A stretch of DNA of 64,000 nt from Chlorella sorokiniana (Eukaryota > Chlorophyta > Trebouxiophyceae > Chlorellales > Chlorellaceae). Position numbers and translations under genes: made by a program. The stretch spans positions 2,170,001 to 2,234,000 of the forward strand of contig CP084610.1 in the NCBI GenBank assembly GCA_025917655.1, written 5' to 3'. Shown piece after piece: positions 10,701 to 19,935 of this stretch; the stretch's first letter is position 1, and each line of letters opens with the position of its first letter. Below the pieces are notes generated by a model. The model worked only from the letters and a program-made list of their open reading frames with translations, did no database searches and had not been told where the DNA came from.

Positions 10701-13700
10701 CCGCTGGAAGCTGGCGGGAAGCCATGAGGGGCGGGCTGCCGCTGGCGGCGCCGTCGGCCGGGTCGGCCCAGACAGCAAAGGCGTCGCCTTGCGGGAGGCC
10801 CGCCGCCGCCAGCGCAGCCTCCGCCTCCTCATCCCACTCCGCCTCCACGCCGCCCAGCGCTGCAGCGCGCTTCGCTCAGCGGGCACAGCACGCCAGCCGC
10901 CACCGCGGGGTCCTCCAACCGCCGCCCGCCGCCGCCGCCGCCAGCAGCCACAGCCTCCCCCAGAAGGTTCTCCTTGTTATCTGCCAGCTGCAGGGCCTGC
11001 AGGTGGGCCGCCAGCGCGGGGCTGCCGCCCGCCGCCGCGCCGATGCCACCGGCGGGCACAGCCGCCGCCGCCGCTGCCTCAGCGGCGCCAGGCTCGTCTT
11101 GCGATGCTTCAGGCATCGCCTCGAGCAGCGCCTGCGTGTCTCCCATGTCCAGATCCTGACCCAGGGTGAGGGCAAGCGTGTCGTCGGCGCCCGGGGCAAA
11201 GCCCCACTTGTCCACCTGCAACCGGATGCGGGTGGCCGGCGCAAGGGGGCAGACATGGTTGCAGGGCATGCAGGCAGAGCCGGCAAGGGGAGAAGGGTTG
11301 GAAGCCAAGTGCAAGAGGCAGCGGCTTAGGATTTCCGGAACAAGGTCCATGTCGTGCATAAAAATCCTCACCTGCTCCCCGTTGGCGCTCTGAGCAGGGC
11401 TGCGCTCGTCGCCGCCCCACGTCAAGCCGCCGCCGCCGTCCGCAGCCAAAGAGTCGGCCGTGCTGTCGCCGCCGGCTGCATGCTCGCCAAACGGGCGCTT
11501 GCGTGGCAGCAGGGCCGACGGGCGCGGGGCGGCGGTAGCAGCGTCGGCGCCGCCGGCCGGGCCCTGGCCGCCCGCCGGCGAGGGCGACTCTGCCGCTGCC
11601 AATGGAGCGGCAGCGGCGCCCAGGCCCACAAACTGAGTGTCTTCCCGAATGCAAAAGCCTGACAGACCCGCCAGCGGGTCCCTGCGGGGCTCGCCCGCCG
11701 CCGCCGCCTGCTCCCAGCTGCCGCCAGTCAAGGCAGCCGGCTGCCCATCCTCGCAGCCCTTGCCACTGAAGCAGTCGGATGCAGCGCCATCGTCGTCCAG
11801 CGGTACCGTGATGTACTGCGTGTCCTCGCGGATGAGGAAGCTGCCGCCGACGCCGCCCACGCCGTGCGGAGCCGCCGTGCCGCCTCGCCCGCCCTCCTCC
11901 CCAACCTCGTCCTCTTCTGCCGCGGCAGGCACAGTGATGAACTGCGTGTCTTCGTGGATCGCAAAACCGCCGCTGCTGGCCGCCAGCCTGGCACCCAGGG
12001 CAGGGCCTTCCGGGGAATCTGTCTCTCCCTCGCCGCCGCCGCCGCCCAGCGGCACACTCACAAACTGGGTGTCCTCCCGAATGCAGAAGCCGCCCGCTTC
12101 TCCCGGCGACTCTGGCAGCTGCGGCGCCGCCACCGCGGCATGGGCCGACGCAGCAGCGGCGCGCTGGCGGGCGCCGGCGGGCGGAAGCCGTCAATGCCGG
12201 GAGGTTGGGCGGCGAGCACGCCGAGCGGCCGAGGGGCGCCAGAAGTGGCGGCGGCGCTGCGCCGCCGCCAAACATCTGGTTCACGGCCTCAAAGGCTGCG
12301 CGAGTGGAGATGGTGACTGTGGGCTCGTAGCCACCGGCCGGGCCGCGGGCGGTGGGCGGCAGGCAGCCATGCTCGCCAGGCAGCGCTCCCTGCAGGGCCG
12401 CGCAGGCAGGCTCGGTGCCACGTTAGCAGCTGTCAGCCCGGCATATTAGAGGGCGAGGGCCAAGGCCGGCCGCGTTTGTGTGTATGGGGGCTGCACGGGC
12501 TTGGGGGCTTGGGCAGCCAGCGCTGCCGATGCACAGCTGCAGGCTGGTTCGCGGCACAGCAAGCTGCCCAGCCACCACCCAAGCTCGGCCACATCCCGGC
12601 TACAAGCAACAGCCGCGCGCCCCGCCTGTCACCTTGAACATTTGGTTTATGGCATCGAAGGCGGCCTTGGTGGAAATGGTCATGGTGGGCTCGTAGCCGC
12701 CGCCGCGGCCAGGCAGCTGCTTCTCGGCGACCTCCTCCCCCGCCTGCTGCGGCGCTGCTGCCGCCGGCTCGAGAGGCAAGGCGCCCTGCAGCCAGCGAGG
12801 CTCGTCAGCAAACGGCCAGGATGCTGCTGACACCCGATGCAGCGCTTGTTGTTGTGGCTTGCTGTGGCAGACGGAGCATCAAACATGCGCTGCCTCCAAG
12901 AAGCAACACACGAGGTATGCCACCCTCCCGGCACACCACAGATGTCCAACTCCTTGATCGACTACAGAACAACTGCAAAACTTTGGGAGAGCCCCTGCAA
13001 CAGTGGATCCTGCCCCCGCTGCCCCCCCTCCATCACACACACACACACACCTTGAACATGGCGTTGACGGCGGCATAGGCCTCGTTGGCGCCGATCGTCA
13101 CCGTCGGCTCCAGCGATGCCGCCGCCGTGCAGCCGCCAGACTCGCCGCCGAGGCCACCCTGTGGCAGAGAGCCCTGCAGCCGCAGGCGGGCGGGCGCGGG
13201 GCAGCGCTGACGGTGTTTCACAAGCAAACCAAGAGCGCCTTGCATCATGGCAGGCTCTCCACTTGCAAGGGTCAGCGGAGGGGCCGTGCATCGAAGCGGC
13301 AGCGTCTGCGGGGGAGCTGGAGGACCCAAGATCCTCACCCCAAACATTTGGTTGATGGGCGAAGGCGTCCCGGGTGTTGAGAGTGACGGTGGGCTCGCCC
13401 CAGCCGCCACCGCTGGTAGCGGCATCAAATGGCGTGGGCAGCAGCACGGGCAGCGCCCGCCCAGAGGAGGCAGGTCTGCCGTGAGGGGGCCATCCACGGC
13501 TGCTGCCTGCGCATCTGCCGCCTGCGCAGGCACAGCAGCTGAAGGGCTGCAGGGCGCAGCCGAGCCGGCCGCTTGGTCAGCGGCGGCAGACTGCCAGACC
13601 GCCTGCGGCCCTGCCTCGCCAGCTTCCGCCCGCGCTTCAGCCTCCACTGGGCTGCCAAAGGCGGAGGGAAGGCGTGCAGCAGCCGCCGTGGGTCCCGCCT

Positions 13701-16700
13701 TCTCTTGGCCCCCGGCCGCCACGGCTGCCTGCGCGGCGGGCTTGGCGGCGCTCTGTGCGGCGGCGGCAGGCAGCAGCAGCGGCAGTGCACACGTGTTGCC
13801 TTCCAGCTCTATGTCCAGCTGCTCCTGCTCCTCCTCCTGAACCTGCTTGGAAGCTGCTGGCCCTGCTGCCTCAACCGCACGCCGCAGCCACGCTGCCGCC
13901 CGCACTTCCTCAAAGCAGCGCTCCTCCCTGCAGGGGCAGGGGGGGGCCGGTCAGCAAGTTTGCAGCGGCTGTGCCAGCACAGCTTTCTTACATCAAGCCA
14001 CAGGTATTCAGCGACACAGGCAGTCAAAATATATGGAAGGGCTGGCAACAAGCAGGCAGGGTCACGGGCCCGAGCGGCGCAGCCCACCGCCCTCTCCCAG
14101 CAGCGCAGCCGCGTCAAACGCCAGCGCCTCCTCGCGCCGCCGCTTGGCCGGCTGAGCCTCCGGGGCAGGGCGGCCGGGCAGGCCGCCTGCCGGAAGACCC
14201 GCCTGCGCCTGCAGAAGGGGGAATGAGTAGATGTTTTGTCTTTGAGGCTTCCACTACGCAATGCTGTGCTCCCACACCACCTAACCAGCTGTGCTGCCGC
14301 CATCCCGACCCAGCCACATCACCCTGCAGCACACCCTCCCCGCCCACAGCACACCTTGTGCAGCTGCAGCGGGTCCTGCATCAGCCGCTCATCCTCGGGC
14401 GCGCCGCCGCCGCCGCCGCCGCCACGGTCCAGCCGCTGCCGCAGCGTGGGCTTGGCGGCGTCCGCGGCCGGCGCGGCTGCCTGCTCTGCCTCCTGCGGGG
14501 CATTAACCAGTGTGTTTGTGTGTGAAGGCGAGTCAGGCTGGCCAGCCTGCAAACTCTGGGTGTGCCCTCGCCGCACCCAGCCCCGGTGTCGGTATCCATC
14601 ACGTCTGACGGCCGGCTCACAACCCGCCCCTTGTTTTGAAAGCCCTCCTGCCCCAATCCCCGCCTTGACGTTGTGCAAAACGATAAATATGGCCTTGCCT
14701 GCAGCTCCGGGTCCGCAAAGACCTCGAGGGGGCGGGGCCGCGGGCGCGGAATGCGCTGACGCCTGGCGCAGCTTCTGCCCCGCCCACGCCCTGCGCGCTG
14801 CACGTTTTCCTTCCGCCCAGCCTCGAAGCCGGCAAGCTTGGTCCAGGCAGCGCCGGCCGCTGCGGACCTGGAGAAGGCCGAGCGGGGGATGGGGGCAAAA
14901 TGAGTCGCAGAGCGATTGGGAAGGCATTGTACGGGGCAAGGCAGGGGGCCGACAAGGGGCAGCCTGCCGCGCCAAAGGAACAACCGCAAGGCGCCCCGCA
15001 TCGCAAGGCATGCACTGGCATGTGCCATTCCGCAAGCATTGCCCACGCAGCCAGCTCGCCTGCCAGGCTGCAAGAAGGCGGGTGGCGCGGAGGCAGCAGC
15101 AGCGCCGCCGCCGCCGCCGCAAAACTCTTCGTCCACAAAGATGTCCAGGCCGCCGCCGCCGTTGGCCAAGGTTGACACGTTCTCAGCGTCCGCCTTGCGC
15201 TTCAGGCCGCCTGCCAGGCCCCCCGCCTGTGCGGCCGCCACGGCGGGCGCCCAGCAAGCCGAGCGACTTCCGTTCAGGGTGCTCTGCATCTGGAGGGCCC
15301 TCCGCTGCCTGCTCCTGTGCCTTGCGCTGGATGCGCTTGGCCTGAGGAAGGGGCAGACACTGGTGTGCTGATGAGTGTGTGGCTGTGATTGAACCTCAAG
15401 GCCCCACCCAAGCCTCCCCTCCCTCGCATCCGACAGTACCGAGATGCCTCATGGGCTACATTTGCCAGCAGGCGGACGAAAAACAGAACAAAGGTGCTCA
15501 ATGCTTAGAAACAGGCAACTCTCCCACGCAGAACCCACCATGCGCTCCTGGAACTCGCGGTAGCGTCCCCGCAGGCGGTCAACGGGCGCCGCCAGGCGGT
15601 TGACCCCTTGCTGGTAGATGGAGTCGGCGCGGGCGTAGGCGCCACGGGCCTCGAGGTAGGTGGCAAAGGCGGCGTAGTAGAGGGCATGCTCCTGCGTTGA
15701 AGTGTGCAAGCCAGGGTGTGGAATGAGAGGGGAGGAACATGAAGGGGAGAGGGACCAGACGGGTGGGAGCTAGCGTGCATGGGAGTAGGCAAGGGTATTT
15801 GTAGGCGACACAGGGCGCGAGCATGTTGCAGTCAGGTGTTTCTTGACTGGAAGGGGTTGACGTTGGCAAGGTCACCACTGATGTGTGCACAGCACCGAGC
15901 GTTCCACAACGCCAAGGGCTGCCCCGCAAGCTGCCAGCCCCCTGGTTGAAAGAAGGTCCAGCCCCCGCGCCCCCCCCCCTCCCGCATCAGATACAACGGC
16001 AGCCCCACCTGGCCGATGTCATGTTCCTTGAGGAAAGCAAACACGTCTCCGGGGTCCGGCAGGCAGTCGGCCTGCCATGCAGGGCAGCAAGGGAGGTGGC
16101 TCGTTGCTTGTTGCAATGCGGCAGCCAGAAATTGCAGCTGAGTCGCTCATAACCGCCTGCCGCTGTGATCTGCCACGCCCCTTGGCCACAGGCGGTCAGC
16201 AGCAGCTGCTGGGCGCAGGTGCCGGCTGGGCACTCACATACTGCACCCAGAGGCGCAGGTACCGAACGTCTCCGCGGTATCGCCCGCCCGCGGCGTCCTG
16301 CAGCTCTCGTGTAGCGCGCTCCAGCAGCGGCATCAGCTCAGCCTTGTGCCCCCCGCTGAAAAGGTGTCCTGGGTCCAGCGGATGAATCTGAGGGGGACGG
16401 GGACGCAGGCAGGGCGGCAGGGATTTAGAAGGCGCTTGGGATGCAGCGCGAGCAAGTGCCGGGTAGCGAGGGGATAACAGCTGCGAGATACGCGAGACTG
16501 CAGAGGCGCGGGGCATGCCGCACTGCGCTCTGCCTGGTGCTGGCGGGTGTGATGTAGCGAGGGCATGCAGCTGTCGGCACCGGCAGCTGTCGGCACCTGA
16601 GCCAGACCTCCAGCGGGTCGTCGCCGCTGTACGCCGCCAGCTCCTCAAGATACGCCCTGCAGCGGTCAAAGTGCGATTTTAAGGAGATGAACCACGAGGA

Positions 16701-16914
16701 TTGGCGCGGAGGGTCGGGAAAACATGGACAGGGCATGCCTGGCGACGGCCAGCGGCAGGTTTTCCCACCGCCGCTGGGCCTCGATAGCCTGGCCGCGCAG
16801 CTCCGCGGTGCTGTCCCGCAGGGCCGTCGCCTTCCTGCCGGTTTTCAGCGGCTGGAAGTTCTCCTTTGAGGCCTCCCAGTCCGCCTCCGCCGCCGCACCC
16901 GCGGGAGTGGCCAT
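7766..16914 (-). CDS. BUB1: MADBUB-type spindle-checkpoint kinase (BUB1/BUBR1/MAD3 family)
   Basis: Kinetochore checkpoint protein. Exons: 16914-16769, 16656-16597, 16387-16238, 16071-16009, 15691-15539, 15341-~15047, 14867-14699, 14492-14355, 14208-14066, 13927-13339, 13173-13051, 12785-12633, 12389-11372, 11215-10511, 10285-10162, 9880-9776, 9570-9405, 9205-9137, 8968-8901, 8810-8713, 8452-8299, 8119-8027, 7899-7766; about 1640 aa. Order of parts: KEN1 (residues 17-19, EASKENFQPL); Mad3/Bub1 TPR region (YSGDDPLEVWLR, FIRWTQDTF, ATYLEARGAYARADSIYQQG); LDIFVDEEF; GRKENV; LEVFADPEL; a GLEBS-like CFEEVRAAAWL; four CD1-like repeats; four FxIxEDTQF repeats; a third KEN (ADNKENLL); kinase domain. 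Kinase motifs are SGVIGRGAYACVYQG, VALKVE, HTDIKPDNLLI (Bub1-type HxDIKPDN), LQLIDFGRG and SFRCVEMREGRPWTWQADAYG, so catalysis looks possible. Three introns use GC donors (after exons 7, 15, 20). The frame slips at G/C runs in exons 3, 6, 10, 13, 14, 15, 18 and 20, while exon phases stay consistent. The exon 6/7 border is the least certain. Confidence 0.9.
11612..12100 (-). repeat. Four FxIxEDTQ(F/Y)xxVP repeats in MADBUB exon 13
   Basis: Four copies in one exon: GFCIREDTQFVSVPL, GFAIHEDTQFITVPA, SFLIREDTQYITVPL and GFCIREDTQFVGLGA, spaced about 120-180 nt apart and separated by Gly/Ala/Glu-rich linkers. The F-x-I-(H/R)-E-D core resembles the ABBA motif Fx(ILV)(FHY)x(DE); only the second copy fits that consensus exactly. 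DNA identity between copies is limited to the motif, so they look selected rather than recently copied. Confidence 0.8.
12265..13404 (-). repeat. Four CD1-like (Mad1-binding) repeats in the MADBUB gene, on separate exons
   Basis: Coding repeats, N to C: EPTVTLNTRDAF..INQMFG (end of exon 10), EPTVTIGANEAYAAVNAMFK (exon 11), EPTMTISTKAAFDAINQMFK (exon 12) and EPTVTISTRAAFEAVNQMFG (start of exon 13). Exons 11 and 12 are phase 0-0; exons 11-13 all open with G(A/S)LP, and the first three repeats end at a splice donor right after MF(G/K). This matches exon duplication. The block aligns without gaps to human BUB1 CD1 as I recall it (TVHTKEALGFIMNMF). Repeat 1 appears to lack two bases between DAF and INQ. 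Confidence 0.8.
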
Positions 16915-17700
16915 GGCTGTTGGGAGTTGGTGTGGCGATGCAGCTCACGCCTTGCGTGCCCTAGAATTCATTCGGAGAACTTCTCGGCGACCGCAGAGAC
17001 TTCCACAGGATGCCGGTGGCAGCAGCCCCCGTCTGTCTTTCTGCGTGTGCTGGGCAGCACAGCATGTTGCTTGGACGCCTCGTTTCAAGCTCCTTGATAC
17101 CTTATGCAATCCTCGCACGGTTCATCATCAGTGCCGGCATCGCACGGCAGGGAATCCCGCGGGGTCCAAGTCTCCAGCTGCCCGCTGCCAGCTGCCGCCG
17201 TCCTGCAAGAATGAAGGCTTTGCACCCCAAGAGTAACAAACCGCATTGTTGATACGCTGTATGTATGATTTAATAATGTGTCTGTAAGTGTGAAGCTTAC
17301 GAAGCTGGCAAATGATGTCACTGGCGCATCCGGCGTGGCACACCCGCGCTTCGTCGACAGCCTCCAGCACATGCTAGCACAGGCAGCGCGCGTGCTAGGC
17401 CCTGGGGATGCCTAGTGAGCAGGTGAGCGGGGCGGCCCGGCACATCAAGGCGGAACGTGGGTGTGCGCCCCTGCAGCCTGTGATATTACGATGGGGCAGA
17501 GGGCTCTTGCGTTTTCGCACTTGGGCACGCCAACGGCGGCAGCCGAGCAAGCACAGGGCACGGGCAGCGCCCCTGCCGGCCCATGCTGATGGCGGGTGGT
17601 TATATTTTAAGTATGCTGTAGGATCTCTACGTTGTTTGCATCACCTGGGATGTGCGTGACTCATGGGAAGCTCCGCGCCCCCTGCACCCCTAAATGAGAA
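16915..17700. other. Intergenic: upstream of the MADBUB gene
   Basis: Less G/C-biased sequence between the divergent MADBUB gene and the duplicated unit that begins near 17700. It should hold the MADBUB promoter and 5' UTR. I see no gene or repeat in it. Confidence 0.5.
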
Positions 17701-17714
17701 ACCACCCGCCCGGC

Positions 17715-17985
17715 GCCTAAACGCTCTTTCCACCAACAGCATCACCCTTATCACCAACCCCGTCCCCTTCTCTCACCACTCACCACGCATCACACACGCA
17801 ACACCTCACCCCACCTCTCGCAGGCCATATTGGCAGGCCAGTGGGGCGTGGGAGTTTGCGGCCGTAGCGGCGCACGCAGCGGCAGCACGGCCGCGCCAGG
17901 CGGCCTGGGAGGCCAGCGGCGAGCGGCGCGCCAAATCCTGCTTTTTCTTTAGCTAGCTTCGGGTCAGGTACATGTCTGGGTGGCG
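17715..17985 (+). pseudogene. Degenerate copy A of a VPS16 exon with flanking intron
   Basis: Bases 17824-17956 resemble VPS16 exon 14 (25750-25890): both read GGCAGGCCAGTGGGGCGTGG, then GCAGCGGCAG, and end in a CTG..TT(C/T)TGCTT-like tail. The pyrimidine tract and CACCTCTCGCAG acceptor upstream match the VPS16 intron, so the copy arose at the DNA level, not through mRNA. The VPS16 frame is not maintained. It lies just upstream of coiled-coil gene 1. Confidence 0.72.
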
Positions 17986-18101
17986 GTCTCGTTTCGAATG
18001 CAAATGCAAGTCGCCATGGCGCGCCAGCACATGCCAGCTGAGGCAAACGCAATGCTCCCCGAAGGTGAGAATGTCTGGTTCCCACAACGAAATCACTTAC
18101 A

Positions 18102-18845
18102 ATGCGCGAGAACGCGGGCCTCCGGCATATGTTGCCACCCCTACCCGAGGAGTCGGCTGTGGACGTGCCCGCGCCGCTTCGGCCCTTGGGCGCACACCAG
18201 AAGCCTAGTAGGAGAATAATATCATCAAGAAGGTGAGCGCCGGGCGCGTCAGTGGTAGACGCTTGTCGGATCCCTTGTTCACCCTCCCTTTGGTTCCTGA
18301 CGCTTCTCTATGCCTTCATCCTGTGGGCAGGGTGGCGGCAGAGCATGTGCGCAAGCTCCAACAGGAGCTGGCAGAGGAGAAGCACCAGCGGCAGCACTGC
18401 GAAGCCGAGCTGCTGGAGACTAAGGTATGAGCCACTGGTGCAGGTGGGAGGAGGTTCTGTGCATGCTTATTCGCGCACGCACGTGTGTGTTGGTGTTGTG
18501 TGCGTCTGCGCGTCACCCACGCGCTTGTCTGCTTAGGCCTCTGACCGACGTAAACCTGGCATAAGCTGTCACCCTTTGTCCACGTAGGCACACCTGGAGG
18601 CCACGGAGGCCGAGCTGCGAGGCAACGGCTCAAAGCTGCACGCCTCTGAGGACGCACTCAGAGAGTGCCAGGCTGCCATGAAGTCCACGCGGGCAGCCCT
18701 GCGCACCATGCGTGAGCAGCTTAACGCGGCATTGGACCATGTGGCAGAGCTGCAGGCGCAAGTGGCTGCATCGGCCGCCCCTGGTTTAGGCGCCGCCAGC
18801 AGCGCCGGCAGCCTGCCAAAATGTAGGTCAATCAGCGAAAGCTGA
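18102..18845 (+). CDS. Small coiled-coil protein, tandem copy 1 (function unknown)
   Basis: Three exons, 18102-18232, 18331-18424 and 18588-18845, all in phase, giving about 160 aa. The N-terminus MRENAGL...PEESAVDVPAP is followed by a charged heptad-rich region (EHVRKLQQELAEEKHQRQHC, then AHLEATEAELRG to HVAELQAQV) and a Ser-rich tail GAASSAGSLPK...SISES. I recognise no family. The exon structure, both intron phases (2 and 0), the PEESAVDVPAP block and the C-terminal tail match copy 2, which supports the model. The heptads predict a dimeric or oligomeric coiled coil. Confidence 0.72.
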
Positions 18846-19014
18846 TCTGTTTCTCAGGTCGGCTGGCGGCTGATGGGTTTGTTGCATTTAAAGCCAATGG
18901 CACCACGCCACTCCTGCTGGTTTTTGAGGTGCAACAGTAAGAGCTTCCACCGCTAGAGCCACCCTCCATATTGCCTCGTCGCTGGCAGTTGGGTGGTCGT
19001 CATTGCACAGCGGT

Positions 19015-19160
19015 TGGAGCAGGTGCGTGGGAGTTTGCTGCCGTGGGGCTGCATGCAGCGGCAGCAGGGCGGCGCCAGGCGGCCTTGCTGGGAGGCCAGC
19101 GGCGGGCTGCGCGCCAAATCATGTTTCTGCTTAAGCTGGTTGGGTCAGGTGCATGTCTTG
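19015..19160 (+). pseudogene. Degenerate copy B of the VPS16 exon
   Basis: Bases about 19022-19141 repeat the copy A/VPS16 exon 14 sequence (GTGGGAGTTTGC, CATGCAGCGGCAGCAGGGC, GGGAGGCCAGCGGCGGGCTG). Copies A and B share changes not in VPS16 (GGGAGTTTGC, GCCAAATC) and the same downstream AGCACATGCCAGCTGA. One copying event from VPS16, followed by tandem duplication of a unit of about 1.2 kb, explains this. Confidence 0.7.
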
Positions 19161-19298
19161 GGTTGCGACCTCAATTCAATTGCAAGGCGCCAGCACATGC
19201 CAGCTGAGCCCTCATGAGGCAGGGGCAGTGGCTGTGAGCTCTGGCTGTGGCCCCAAAGGGTGAAAATATCGAGGTTTCCACAACGAAAATCATTAAAA

Positions 19299-19935
19299 AT
19301 GCGCGAGAAAGCGGGCGCCTGTGCTCTCAGACTGTTGCCATCGCTGCCTGAAGAGTCGGCTGTAGACGTGCCGGCGCCCCGTCGACCATTGGGTTCATAC
19401 CAGCAGCTCATCAGAAAGAGACGAACCCCGAGGAGGTGACCTTCTCGGATGCCTTGTTCTTCCTCCCTTCTCTCTTTGTTCTCTCTTTGTTTGTTTGTTC
19501 TCTCTTTGTTTCATGCCGTTTGTATGCGACCATCCTAATTTGGGCAGGATGGCGACAGAGGAGGTGCGTGTCCTGCGGGAGCTGCTGGCCAAGGAGCGGC
19601 GCCAGCGCTTTGAGGTCGAGGTGGAGATGGCGAAGCAGGTTGAGCACACAAAGGTATGTTGAGCCGGGAAAGAAGAAGAGTGCGTGTCTGTGGAATGGCC
19701 TTTACAACCTGGAGGCGCTGCCATCCTTTGCTTTGTTCAGGCGAACCTGACAGCCATGCACGCCAAGCTGGAGGCCGAACAGCGCATTGCGCACGACTTG
19801 CGCGCAAGGTTGACCCAGGCCTTGCGCACTGTGGAGGCCTATGAGGCCCGTTATGGGCGATTGGAAATGAGCCAATCGGGTGCCGCCAGCAGCGCAAGGA
19901 GCCTGGACAAATCGATGTCCATCAGCGGCAGCTGA
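19299..19935 (+). CDS. Small coiled-coil protein, tandem copy 2 (function unknown)
   Basis: Exons 19299-19435, 19548-19653 and 19741-19935, about 145 aa. It is a paralogue of the gene at 18102: same phases, PEESAVDVPAP, and tail SGAASSARSLDKSMSISGS. The central helices differ strongly in sequence (VRVLRELLAKERRQRFEVE, ANLTAMHAKLEAEQRIAHDL) while keeping coiled-coil character, so the duplication is not recent. Intron 1 has a TTCTCTCTTTG-rich pyrimidine repeat. No known domain is recognised. Confidence 0.72.

Noticed and set aside
18072-18208. Open frame starting MSGSHNEITYNARERG upstream of and overlapping coiled-coil gene 1
   Set aside because: It is not conserved in copy 2, while the overlapping MRE(N/K)AG frame is; it is treated as non-coding.
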